From: an uncultured Clostridia bacterium
GTDB taxonomy: Bacteria > Bacillota > Clostridia > TANB77 > CAG-508
Reading direction: 5' to 3'
DNA: 64,000 nt
NCBI GenBank assembly: GCA_948896235.1
Contig: CAQUUC010000002.1
Location: 278,272-342,271, forward strand
Shown here piece by piece: positions 34,819 through 43,547 of the stretch (position 1 is the first letter of the stretch; the number at the start of each line of letters is the position of its first letter). The position numbers and the translations under genes are program-made. The notes below the pieces were generated by a model. It ran no database searches, was not told where the DNA came from, and saw nothing but the letters and a program-made list of their open reading frames with translations.

Positions 34819-35253
34819 ATGGATGAAATGAAGGAATTAATTAGTTTGAAGCGGAAGAAGAATATTTTCATCTTTCTTTTTCTTGCTTTGATAGTTGTGT
34901 TCTGTGTTACAATCTCTATGATAGCAAAATCATCAATTCATGATGTTGTTAAAGTTGTTTTGATGGTTGCTGTTGCACTTATCGCTATTCTTCTGGAGCT
35001 TTTCATTACCAATGCGCTCATTAAACATTTTAGAAGAATATCTATATTAGGTCTTTCACTGGAGTATACAGTAGTAACTTTATCATCAATATGCGATATT
35101 CCTGATTATGTGCCGAAATATCACATATCTACTGTATACGCAAAGAGAGGGATTCATAAAGATGTTGATATCAAATTCGTTTATACTGATGAAACGAAGG
35201 ATTATCACCTCTCTCTCAGCATGGAAGAAGCCGAAAAATTCATAATTTTTTGA
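34819..35253 (+). CDS. Two-TM protein of foreign composition, 144 residues
   Basis: ATAAGGAGG precedes the ATG. Two membrane helices (about 17-36 and 45-66: IFLFLALIVVFCVTISMI and VLMVAVALIAILLELFI) are followed by a soluble C-terminal part (YVPKYHISTVYAKRGIH to the end). I do not recognise the family. Codon use and GC differ from the flanking pur and pyr genes, and CGG is read as Arg near the start (LKRKKN). It is a single-gene unit with promoter and terminator, like the one at 29429-29632. Confidence 0.7.
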   Translation: MDEMKELISLKRKKNIFIFLFLALIVVFCVTISMIAKSSIHDVVKVVLMVAVALIAILLELFITNALIKHFRRISILGLSLEYTVVTLSSICDIPDYVPKYHISTVYAKRGIHKDVDIKFVYTDETKDYHLSLSMEEAEKFIIF

Positions 35254-35299
35254 TGCTATATGGATCAGTGAAGATTAGAGCAGATTGTACGGTTGCAAA

Positions 35300-35350
35300 C
35301 TAAAATAAAACACGATGCCTTGTTTTTTAAGACACCGTGTTTTATTTTAG
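35300..35350. terminator. Bidirectional terminator
   Basis: CTAAAATAAAACACG pairs with CGTGTTTTATTTTAG; the inner part pairs with mismatches. It serves the foreign gene and pyrD, whose stop lies in the stem. Confidence 0.85.
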
Positions 35351-36255
35351 TTCATTTGTACTGTTCCTACAATACTATTTATATCTTCTATATTATATTT
35401 TTTCATATAGTTTTCTATTCCTTCAACTACTTTTATTGATTGATCTGGTGCTATGAAGTTTCCTGTTCCTACTGATACTGCACTTGCTCCTGCTAACATA
35501 AATTCTATTGCATCTTCACCTGTTACTATTCCTCCAAGTCCTAATATTGGTATTTTTACTGCTTGAGCCGCTTGATATACCATTCTTACTGCTACTGGTT
35601 TTACTGCAGGTCCTGATAGCCCTCCCATATTGTTTGCTAGATGTGGTCTTCTAGAGTGTATATCTATACTCATTCCAAGTAATGTGTTTATTAGCGATAT
35701 TCCATCTGCTCCTGCGTCTTCTGCTCCACGAGCTGAGTCTTGTATGCTTGTTACATTTGGTGTTAATTTTACTATTAATGGTTTATCTAATACTTTTCTT
35801 ACTTCACTTGTAACTTGCTTTACTCCTTCATAGGTTGTTCCAAATGCCATACATCCTGCTTTCACATTTGGGCAAGATAGGTTTAATTCTACCCCATCTA
35901 TGTCTAGAGTATTTAATACTTTTGCAAGTTCTACATATTCATCTATTGAACTTCCACATGCATTTACGATTATTGCAGTATCAAATTTTTTTAAGTATGG
36001 TAAGTCGTTATTCATGAAATATTCTACTCCTGGATTTTGTAATCCTATTGAATTTAACATTCCAGCTGTTGTTTCATATACACGTGGTGGTTTATTTCCT
36101 GCTTTTGGTTTTAGGGATGTTCCTTTTGTGCATATTCCTCCTAGCTTGTTTAAATCTATAAATTCCTCAAATTCTCTTCCATATCCAAAGGTTCCTGAGG
36201 CTACTGTTACTGGATTTTTCATTTTTATTCCTGCTAAATTTACACTTGTATTCAT
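35347..36255 (-). CDS. pyrD: Dihydroorotate dehydrogenase, class 1B catalytic subunit
   Basis: A 302-residue FMN enzyme that oxidises dihydroorotate. VASGTFGYGREFEEF, LNLSCPNVKAGCMAFG (active-site Cys loop), SLINTLLGMSIDIHSRRP and LGLGGIVTGEDAIEFMLAG are typical of class 1B. This class needs PyrK, encoded just upstream on the same transcript. It is the last gene of the pyrC-pyrF-nudix-pyrK-pyrD strand. Confidence 0.96.
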   Translation of the reverse strand: MNTSVNLAGIKMKNPVTVASGTFGYGREFEEFIDLNKLGGICTKGTSLKPKAGNKPPRVYETTAGMLNSIGLQNPGVEYFMNNDLPYLKKFDTAIIVNACGSSIDEYVELAKVLNTLDIDGVELNLSCPNVKAGCMAFGTTYEGVKQVTSEVRKVLDKPLIVKLTPNVTSIQDSARGAEDAGADGISLINTLLGMSIDIHSRRPHLANNMGGLSGPAVKPVAVRMVYQAAQAVKIPILGLGGIVTGEDAIEFMLAGASAVSVGTGNFIAPDQSIKVVEGIENYMKKYNIEDINSIVGTVQMN

Positions 36256-36274
36256 GTTTTTCCTCCTATTTTTT

Positions 36275-37069
36275 CTAAATTTCTACATCACTTGCATTAA
36301 ATACTGGTCCAGCTTTACATACGTGCCAATAAACAGGTGCATCTTCTGGGCTTTTTGCCGTTTTTACAGCACATCCTAGACATACTCCTATTCCACATGC
36401 CATTTTTTGTTCTAGTGATATTTCACATGGTATGTTTTTTTCTTTTGCATAGCTTTGAACTGCTTTTAACATTGGTAATGGTCCACAAGCAAATATTTTG
36501 TCTGGCACTTCTTTTTCACAGTCTTTTTTTAGTTCATTTATTGAAAATCCTTGTATTCCATAGCTTCCGTCATCTGTTGTGATTGTTAATTCATCTGATA
36601 CATTTTTAAATTCTTCTTCTAATGTTATTAATTCTTTATTTCTAAATCCCATATATACGTGTACATTTGTAGTTGTTTGTTCTTTTAATTCTTTCGCAAG
36701 TTCATATAGTGGAAATGTTCCTATTCCTCCACCTATTATTGCTACTTTTTTGTAGTCTTTTATACTGAATGTACCATAGCCAAGTGGTCCTAATACATCT
36801 AATTTTTCTCCTACTTTACGTTTAGCTAGTAACTCTGTTCCCTTTCCTTTTACTTGGAATATAAATTCTAGTATTCCTTGTTCTTTTTCTAAGTTATATA
36901 TACTTATTGGTCTTCTTAATAGTGGTTCAATAGCATCTACTACTCTAATTTCTATAAAGTGTCCTGGTTTTGCTGCTTTTACTATTTCTTCTGCTTTAAT
37001 GCTAAATTTATATATGTCTTCTTTTAGTTTTTCTATTTTTAAAATTTCTGCTTTGCAATTTACTTTCAT
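36275..37069 (-). CDS. pyrK: Dihydroorotate dehydrogenase electron-transfer subunit
   Basis: A 264-residue FAD/2Fe-2S subunit passing electrons from PyrD to NAD. The FAD-binding part (LLRRPISIYN), the NAD-binding GGGIGTFPLYELA and the C-terminal cysteines in KMACGIGVCLGCAVKT plus a later HVCKAGPVF form the iron-sulfur site. It lies 19 bases upstream of pyrD, as expected for partners in a 2:2 complex. Confidence 0.95.
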   Translation of the reverse strand: MKVNCKAEILKIEKLKEDIYKFSIKAEEIVKAAKPGHFIEIRVVDAIEPLLRRPISIYNLEKEQGILEFIFQVKGKGTELLAKRKVGEKLDVLGPLGYGTFSIKDYKKVAIIGGGIGTFPLYELAKELKEQTTTNVHVYMGFRNKELITLEEEFKNVSDELTITTDDGSYGIQGFSINELKKDCEKEVPDKIFACGPLPMLKAVQSYAKEKNIPCEISLEQKMACGIGVCLGCAVKTAKSPEDAPVYWHVCKAGPVFNASDVEI

Positions 37070-37083
37070 TTTTCTCTCCTTTT

Positions 37084-37503
37084 TTATTTTTTATATTTTT
37101 TGTAACAATTTAGTGCATTTTGGGTTGTAATAGTTAAATTTTCTGGTAATTGTTCTAGAGAAAACCATCTCATGTCAATATGTTTTGTTGGTTCCATAAT
37201 CTTAGGTTCTCCTTTTACAATCCTACATAGAAATGGGGGTGATATCCAGTGTACTTTCTCATTTGGTACAATGTGGTCACAAACACCAAGTAGGTCTATT
37301 ATTTCTATTTCTACCCCTGTTTCTTCTTTTACTTCTCTTTTTACCGCTTGATGTAATGTTTCAAACATTTCCACTTTTCCACCTGGTATTGACCAATATC
37401 CTTTTTCTGGTGTTTTATTTCTTTGTTGTAATAATAATTCATTTTTATCGTTTATAATAAATGCACCACAGCCAACACCAATGTAATCTCTTCCAATTTC
37501 CAT
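37084..37503 (-). CDS. Nudix hydrolase (MutT-like)
   Basis: A 139-residue protein with the Nudix box starting GGKVEMFETLHQAVKREVKE and continuing ETGVEIE, plus EKGYWSIPGG before it. It probably hydrolyses nucleoside di- or triphosphates or related compounds. It sits within the pyrimidine operon between pyrF and pyrK with spacings of 9-14 bases, so it may clean up a pyrimidine nucleotide; this is inference. Confidence 0.88.
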   Translation of the reverse strand: MEIGRDYIGVGCGAFIINDKNELLLQQRNKTPEKGYWSIPGGKVEMFETLHQAVKREVKEETGVEIEIIDLLGVCDHIVPNEKVHWISPPFLCRIVKGEPKIMEPTKHIDMRWFSLEQLPENLTITTQNALNCYKKYKK

Positions 37504-37512
37504 TTTCTACCT

Positions 37513-38436
37513 CTATTTATTTTTTATTGCACTATTTAATTCGTCTCTCATTCTTATTGCTTCTCTTCGTGTTGCCATAGCATAATCTTTTTCTTCAAAT
37601 TCATTATATTTTTTATATGCACACATTAGACTTCTTGATGCGTTTATTATTCCACCTATTCCTTCTTTATCAAATCCCAATGCTATGTCTTCTGCCTTTC
37701 CACCTTGTGCTCCATATCCTGGAATTAAGAAGAAGGCATTTGGCATTAATTCTCTTAGCTCTTCTAACTCTCGTGGATGTGTTGCTCCTACTACTACTGA
37801 TACTGAGCTATATCCATTTTCTCCTATTAAATCCTTTCCCCAGTCGTTTATTAATTTTGCCATATGTTTATATATTTCTTCACCATTTTCTGTTATTACG
37901 TTTTGTAATTCTCCTGATGATGGATTTGATGTTTTTAAGATTATAAATATACCTTTTCCATATTCTATACAGTCTTTTATGAATGGTTTTATTCCATCAC
38001 TTCCCAAATATGGATTTACTGTAACAAAATCTGCATCAAATATACTCTCTTTTTTGTCTCCTAATGGTGTTTTTCCTATAAAAGCATTTGAATATCCTTC
38101 TGCTGTTGAACCTATATCTCCTCTTTTTGCATCTATTATTACACACATTCCTTTTTTCTTTGCATAGTCGCAAGTTTCTTTGAAAACTTTCATTCCTTCT
38201 ATTCCAAACATTTCGTAGAATGCTATTTGTGGTTTTACTGCTGGAATTATATCATAGGTTGCATCTATTAATGCTTTATTAAATTCTAGTATTGCTAAAC
38301 ATGCTCCTTCTATAGTTTCATCGTACTTTTTTCTTATGCATTCTGGTATCATATCATATCTTGGGTCTAGTCCTATTACTGTAGGGTTATCTAATTTTTT
38401 AATTTTTTCTATTAATTCGTCCATTGCATTTTTCAT
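37513..38436 (-). CDS. pyrF: Orotidine 5'-phosphate decarboxylase (type 2)
   Basis: A 307-residue enzyme converting OMP to UMP. IDAKRGDIGSTAEGYSNA holds the catalytic Lys-Asp set. FVTVNPYLGSDGIKPF, SSVSVVVGATHPRELEEL and FLIPGYGAQGGKAEDI are typical of the long type 2 form. It lies between pyrC and the Nudix gene in the operon. Confidence 0.95.
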   Translation of the reverse strand: MKNAMDELIEKIKKLDNPTVIGLDPRYDMIPECIRKKYDETIEGACLAILEFNKALIDATYDIIPAVKPQIAFYEMFGIEGMKVFKETCDYAKKKGMCVIIDAKRGDIGSTAEGYSNAFIGKTPLGDKKESIFDADFVTVNPYLGSDGIKPFIKDCIEYGKGIFIILKTSNPSSGELQNVITENGEEIYKHMAKLINDWGKDLIGENGYSSVSVVVGATHPRELEELRELMPNAFFLIPGYGAQGGKAEDIALGFDKEGIGGIINASRSLMCAYKKYNEFEEKDYAMATRREAIRMRDELNSAIKNK

Positions 38437-38468
38437 TGTTCTTTGCTCCTCTTATTCATAAATATATC

Positions 38469-39743
38469 TTATCTTTCATAAACTATTCTTCCGCCTACTA
38501 TTGTATATGCTACTTGTCCTTTTAATTTTTTTCCTATAAATGGAGTATTTTTTGATTTTGATACTATACTTTCCTTTTCATATATGTATTCTATATCTGG
38601 TTCAAATACAGTTATATCTGCATCATAACCTTCTTTTATTTGTCCTTTATTTGTTAATCCTAATAAGTTTGCAGGATTATATGACATTAACCTTACCATA
38701 TCTATATATGATATGTGTTTTTTATCTACTAAATTTGTTATTGTAGCAGCAAGTGCTGTTTCGAATCCTATTATTCCATTAGGTGCTGTAGCTAGCCCTT
38801 TTGCTTTTTCTTCTTCGGTATGTGGTGCGTGGTCTGTTATTATTGCATCTATTGTTCCATCTTTTAAGCCTGCAATTATTGCATCTTGATCCTTTTTCTC
38901 TCTTAATGGTGGATTCATTTTTGCATTTACTCCTGATTTTAGCACTTCTTCAACTGTAAAACTATAATAATGTGGACATGTTTCACAGGTTACTTTTACC
39001 CCACGTTTTTTGGCATCTCTTATCATATTTACAGATGTAGAAGTACTTATGTGACAAATATGTGTATGTAAATTATTGGTTTCTGCTATTACTATATCAC
39101 GTGCTGCCATTATTTCTTCTGCTTCTGGTAATACTCCTTCTACCCCTAATTTTTCAGCTATTTTTCCTGCATTTATTGCTCCTGCTGATACTGATTTTTC
39201 TTCACAATGTTCTGAGACAAAGCTTCCTATTTTGTTTGTTTCAATCATTGCTTTTCTAATCATATTAGCATTTTCTACTGGCATTCCATCATCTGAGAAG
39301 GCTATTGCTCCTGCTTTTTTTAGTTCACTAAAATCTACTAGTTCTTCTCCTTTTTCACCTTTTGTTACACTCGCAAATGGTAATACATTACATAGATTTA
39401 CTCTTTTTGCTTCTTCTATTATTTTAGACAAAACAATAGTGCTATCTGGAGTTGGTTTTGTATTTGGCATAGGGCAAATTGTAGTAAATCCTCCTTTAAC
39501 AGCACTTTTTGATCCTGTTTCTATTGTTTCTTTATGTTCGAATCCTGGTTCTCTTAAATGGCAATGCATATCTATCATTCCTGGCATAATAGATAATCCT
39601 GTACAGTCGATAACTTGATCTGCACTTTCATTTATTTGTTTTTCTAATTTCATAATTTTTCCGTCTTTAATTAATACGTCCATTTTTTCATTTAATCTTG
39701 ATGCATAGTCTATTACTATTCCGTTTTTTAGTAGAGTTGTCAT
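38469..39743 (-). CDS. pyrC: Dihydroorotase
   Basis: A 424-residue class I dihydroorotase. IDMHCHLREPGFEHKE is the first zinc motif; HICHISTS and AIITDHAPHTEEEK give later ligands and the catalytic Asp. It closes the ring of carbamoyl aspartate. It is the first gene of the pyrimidine operon on this strand; carA/B and pyrB are not in the window. Confidence 0.95.
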   Translation of the reverse strand: MTTLLKNGIVIDYASRLNEKMDVLIKDGKIMKLEKQINESADQVIDCTGLSIMPGMIDMHCHLREPGFEHKETIETGSKSAVKGGFTTICPMPNTKPTPDSTIVLSKIIEEAKRVNLCNVLPFASVTKGEKGEELVDFSELKKAGAIAFSDDGMPVENANMIRKAMIETNKIGSFVSEHCEEKSVSAGAINAGKIAEKLGVEGVLPEAEEIMAARDIVIAETNNLHTHICHISTSTSVNMIRDAKKRGVKVTCETCPHYYSFTVEEVLKSGVNAKMNPPLREKKDQDAIIAGLKDGTIDAIITDHAPHTEEEKAKGLATAPNGIIGFETALAATITNLVDKKHISYIDMVRLMSYNPANLLGLTNKGQIKEGYDADITVFEPDIEYIYEKESIVSKSKNTPFIGKKLKGQVAYTIVGGRIVYER

Positions 39744-39964
39744 AATAATATCTCCTCTCTGGTTTTTATTTCTTAGCTATTTTATCATTTTCCCTAAGCT
39801 TTTGCAAGATTTTATAAATATTTTTTATAGATGTTAATGTTAAGCTTATGTTCTCTATCTTTCACTTATATGTTAGATTCCTAGTGAATTTTAGCTTAAT
39901 TTTTCATTCTATTATTTAATCTAACTGCATATTGTTTAATAAGCTTTTTTATGGAGGTTTAAAT

Positions 39965-41195
39965 ATGTTAAATAATAAATTTATTTTAAAAATTATTTCT
40001 ATTTTCTTAGTATTATTTATTTCTATTCCTACTTTTGTTTTTGCATTTAATACAGATTTTATATGGAATGGTGATGATATTACAGCTTCAGTTAATACTG
40101 ATGCCAGTGAAGAAAAATCTAATAGCTTAAATTTAGAGTCTGGAGCAGCTATTTTAATTGAGCAAAATAGTGGTAAGGTTTTGTATGAACATAACATACA
40201 CGAAAAGCTACGTCCTGCTAGTGTTACTAAGGTTATGACTATTTTACTTATTATGGAAGCTTTGGATAGTGGAAGAATTAGTTTGGACGATAAAGTTCCT
40301 TGTAGTGAAAATGCAACCAAAATGGGAGGCTCTCAAATTTGGCTCGATACAAGAGAAAGTCTCACTGTTCACGAAATGTTAAAGGCTATTTGTGTAGTTA
40401 GTGCTAATGATTGTACTGTTGCAATGGCTGAATTTTTGGCAGGCTCTACAGAGGCTTTTGTTACCCAAATGAATGTTAGGGCACGTGAACTTGGTATGAA
40501 TGATACTACTTTTAAAAACTGTCATGGTATTGATGAAGATGGACATCTTACTTCAGCTTATGATATTAGTCTTATGTCCCGTGAACTTTTAACTAAACAT
40601 CCAAAAATTACTGAATATACTACTATCTGGATGGATAGCTTACGTGATCGGTAAATCTAGTCTTGTTAATACTAATAAGCTTATTAGGAATTATAGTGGT
40701 GCAACTGGCTTAAAGACTGGCTCTACTTCTCTTGCTCTTTATAATTTATCGGCTTCTGCTACTCGTGATAATTTGTCCTTAATTGCTGTTATTATGAAAG
40801 CTCCTACTACTAAAGTTCGTTTTGCTGAGGCATCTAAACTTTTAGATTATGGTTTTAGTACTTATTCTTATAAAGAATTTGGTAAGACTGGTGATACTGT
40901 TAAATCTCTTACTGTTAATAAAGGTGTTGAAGGTTCTGTTGATGCTATTTTAGAAAATTCTTGTGGAGCTTTAGTAAAAAAAGGAGAAGATAAAAACTTA
41001 GTTCAAAATATTAATTTAGATGATAGTATTGTTGCTCCTGTTGCTAAAGGCCAAAAACTTGGAGAAGTTACTTATTCTATTAACGGAGAAATTGTCGGTA
41101 GTTCGGATATTATTGCTGCAGCTGATGTTAATAAAATCGGGTTATGGAATATGACTACCTTTTTATATGAAGCTTGGTATAAGTTGATTAGGTAG
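39965..41195 (+). CDS. D-alanyl-D-alanine carboxypeptidase (S11), needs +1 shift at CGG
   Basis: ATG 39965 has GGAGG 7 bases upstream. A signal peptide (about 1-27) is followed by PASVTKVMTILLIMEAL (SxxK), VVSANDCTVAMAEF (SxN), and in the second frame TGLKTGSTS (KTG). The frame breaks at CGT GAT, then CGG TAA. Skipping C 40649 gives RD-G-KSSLVNTNKLIRNY and reads to TAA at 41195, about 409 residues, including a C-terminal PBP5-type beta domain. Without the shift the enzyme lacks its KTG motif and would be inactive. It trims peptidoglycan stem peptides outside the membrane. Identity is strong. Confidence 0.92.
40646..40652 (+). other. CGG +1 frameshift site 6 (D,D-carboxypeptidase)
   Basis: GAT-C-GGT, zero frame CGG TAA. 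Skipping C 40649 restores RD-G-KSSLVNTN and then the essential KTG motif. Confidence 0.87.
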
Positions 41196-41227
41196 TGTTT
41201 GTCATTATCTCATATATAAATACGTAT

Positions 41228-41262
41228 TTTGGGGGTCTACGAGAACGTCGGCCTCTACATTT
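41228..41262. repeat. GC-rich repeat related to the one at 13056-13091
   Basis: GGGGGTCTACGAGAACGTCG followed by GCCTCTACATTTT stands out in composition. The ending matches the other copy (CCyCTACATTTT), and CGAG/CG pairs can form a weak stem. Confidence 0.4.
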
Positions 41263-41287
41263 TATTAATCCAATTTTACTAATTTCA

Positions 41288-41316
41288 TTGACATTATTCG
41301 ATTTTTATTTTATTAT
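41288..41316 (+). promoter_or_regulatory. Promoter of the pyrE-like gene
   Basis: TTGACA (41288-41293), 17 bases, TATTAT (41311-41316). A leader hairpin, CTAATAGT (41336-41343) with ACTATTAG (41356-41363), lies just before the ribosome binding site. Confidence 0.65.
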
Positions 41317-41379
41317 TGTTTAGGATAAATTAAAACTAATAGTTATAGTATTGTTACTATTAGATTGGAGGTTTTATAT

Positions 41380-42234
41380 ATGAGTGATTTAAAATCATAT
41401 TTATTTGAGACTAATGCAATTAAAGTATCTAAGGGAGATAAGCCTTTTTGGTATACGTCAGGTAAGATTGGACCTTATTTTATAAATACACATTTTGTTT
41501 ATGGAAGTGAAGCCGACGCAAATGATTTATTAAAGTTTATTGATGAAAATAAACACGATAAACTTGGTATGCCAAAGCCTCTTTTTGAAAAGGTAAAACA
41601 TCAATATGATAATAATAAAATTTATAGCGATGTTATTAATGAAATGGTTTCTTTTATAAAAAATACAATTAATGTTGATGATATAGATTACATTTCTGGT
41701 GGTGAAAGAAGAGACTGGTTCTTTTCTTATATGATTGCCTTTTTACTAAATAAGCCACATATTACTGTTTTTAAAGATTTAGCTTGTGTTACAAGCGATT
41801 GTAACTTTAACGAAACTGTTATTTCTTCTAGTATTAGTGGTAAAAAAGTTTTACATATTACTGATTTAATTACTGTTGCTTCAAGCTTTATTCGTGCTTG
41901 GATTCCTGCAATTCAAGATTTAGGTGGAGAATTAGTTTGGGCTCTTTCAGTTGTTGATAGATTACAAGGTGGTAAAGAAAGATTAGCAGATCTTGGTATT
42001 ACAACATATTCTTTAACTTGTGTTGATGAAGCTTTATTTAATACTGCTTCCCAAAAAGGTATTATTGATCAATCTCAACTTGATATGGTTCACAATTTTA
42101 TTAAAGATCCTGATGGAAGTATGAGAGAATTTTTAATTAATCATCCTGATTTTATTGAAGATGCTTTAAATGCTGATGAAAAGACTGCAGGACGTGCAAG
42201 ACTTTTAGTTGATGGAAATTTATATAATTTATAA
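41380..42234 (+). CDS. Orotate phosphoribosyltransferase-like protein
   Basis: A 284-residue protein. WYTSGKIGPYFINTHFVYG near the N-terminus resembles the orotate-binding end of PyrE, and GKKVLHITDLITVASSFIRA lies where the PRPP-binding motif of phosphoribosyltransferases occurs, with one acidic residue instead of two. The C-terminal half is extended. ATG 41380 is chosen for GGAGG at 8 bases. The nearby pyrimidine operon supports PyrE, but the altered PRPP loop makes the exact reaction uncertain. Confidence 0.7.
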   Translation: MSDLKSYLFETNAIKVSKGDKPFWYTSGKIGPYFINTHFVYGSEADANDLLKFIDENKHDKLGMPKPLFEKVKHQYDNNKIYSDVINEMVSFIKNTINVDDIDYISGGERRDWFFSYMIAFLLNKPHITVFKDLACVTSDCNFNETVISSSISGKKVLHITDLITVASSFIRAWIPAIQDLGGELVWALSVVDRLQGGKERLADLGITTYSLTCVDEALFNTASQKGIIDQSQLDMVHNFIKDPDGSMREFLINHPDFIEDALNADEKTAGRARLLVDGNLYNL

Positions 42235-42235
42235 T

Positions 42236-42272
42236 AAGAAATAGGAGATTGCTTTACAATCTCCTATTTCTT
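42236..42272. terminator. Bidirectional terminator
   Basis: AAGAAATAGGAGATTG pairs with CAATCTCCTATTTCTT across 5 bases, between the converging pyrE-like and htrA genes. Confidence 0.9.
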
Positions 42273-43397
42273 TCCTAATGTTACTTTTACAGGGCTTGTT
42301 ATTCCATTTCTTTGTATAAGTAATGTTATTTCTTCTCCTGGTGTTTTGGTATAAATATATTTTCTTAGTTCACTCATTTTGTTTAATGTTACACCATCTA
42401 TTTTTTGTATTATATCTCCTTTTTTTATTCCTGCTTTTTCTGCTGAGCTATTTTTTATTACTTCTACTACATATATTCCACTTTCTAGATTCAATTTTGA
42501 ATTTAAATAAGGTATAACGTTTTTATCATATGAAAATACTCCTATACTCGCTTCTTCAAAGTTACCGACTTTTAGTATAACTGCTTATTATTGGCTTTAT
42601 TATATTTATTGGTATAGCAAATCCTATTGATTCTGCTGATTCTATTTTTACAGAATTTATTCCGATAACTTCTCCTTTTGGGTTTATTAATGGTCCTCCA
42701 CTATTTCCTGGATTTATAGTAGCATCTGTTTGTATCAAATCTTCCATATATGAAACTTTGTCATTTTCTTCTATTTTTATTGTTCTATCTACTGCACTAA
42801 TTATTCCTCCAGTTACGGTTCTTCTAAATTCAAAACCAATCGGATTTCCTATTGCATATACTTTTTCTCCAATTCTAATTTTATCTGAATCTCCAAATAT
42901 AACATATGGTAGGTTATTAGCATTTATTTTTATTACTGATAAATCTAAGTCTGAATCTGACCATACAACATTTGCTAAATATTCTTTACCATTTTCTAAT
43001 GTTACATAACAGTTTGAATATTTTGAACCTGATACATGTTCATTTGTTACTATATATCCATTTTCTGATACTATTATTCCTGTTCCTAAGCCTAATTTTG
43101 TACTTCCATCTTTTAAAAAAATAGAATTTCCTTTTTCTTGTAATTTAGATATTCCTACCACTGCTTTTGATGTCTCTTCTAATACATCTGCTATGGTTTT
43201 ACTTTCTTTAATTTCTTCCTCTATTGTCCCGAGCTGTTTTTGTTGCTTGGTATGTTGTATTTTGCTCATTGTTCCCGAATATCTATGTTTATGTATAAGT
43301 TAAATAAATAAAATCCCAGAACTGTAATAAACATTAATACTGTTGTTGTTCTTACGACTGTTTTTAAGTTATCATTTACTTTGCTTTTTCTTTTCAT
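42264..43397 (-). CDS. HtrA/DegP-type serine protease with three CGG +1 sites
   Basis: ATG 43397 with AAGGAGG upstream opens MKRKSKVNDNL and a membrane helix (about 20-35). The frame breaks three times, each at CGG. ATT-CGG (C opposite 43277) continues as I-G-NNEQNTTY. GCT-CGG (C opposite 43231) continues as A-G-TIEEEIKESK. AGT-CGG (C opposite 42567) continues as KS-G-NFEEASIGV. Three +1 steps return to the first frame and give 376 residues. The protease triad lies in IVTNEHVSG, DLDLSVIKI and NPGNSGGPLI. A PDZ domain follows the third site (YVVEVIKNSSAEKAGIKKG). It should act as an envelope stress protease. Without shifts only a 43-residue membrane peptide is made. Confidence 0.9.
42564..42570 (-). 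other. CGG +1 frameshift site 7 (HtrA, before PDZ)
   Basis: AGT-C-GGT, zero frame CGG TAA. Skipping the C opposite 42567 gives KS-G-NFEEA and the PDZ domain. Confidence 0.87.
43228..43234 (-). other. CGG +1 frameshift site 8 (HtrA, middle)
   Basis: GCT-C-GGG in the frame reached after site 9. Skipping the C opposite 43231 enters the protease-domain frame as A-G-TIEEE. Confidence 0.75.
43274..43280 (-). other. CGG +1 frameshift site 9 (HtrA, after the membrane helix)
   Basis: ATT-C-GGG, zero frame CGG GAA CAA TGA. Skipping the C opposite 43277 gives DI-G-NNEQNTTY. Confidence 0.75.
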
Positions 43398-43479
43398 TTG
43401 TTGCCTCCTTGTGTAATAAAATTATTATATTAGTTTCTTTTACTAATGGCGCATATCTAACACTTTTGATTACATATAA

Positions 43480-43521
43480 AAAAATAAAATGTAGTCTTTA
43501 TTTATCCTACATTTTATTTTT
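43480..43521 (-). terminator. Terminator of hisS
   Basis: AAAAATAAAATGTAG pairs with CTACATTTTATTTTT around a 12-base loop. Confidence 0.85.
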
Positions 43522-43547
43522 ACCTTTTTTATAATTTTTAAACACTG

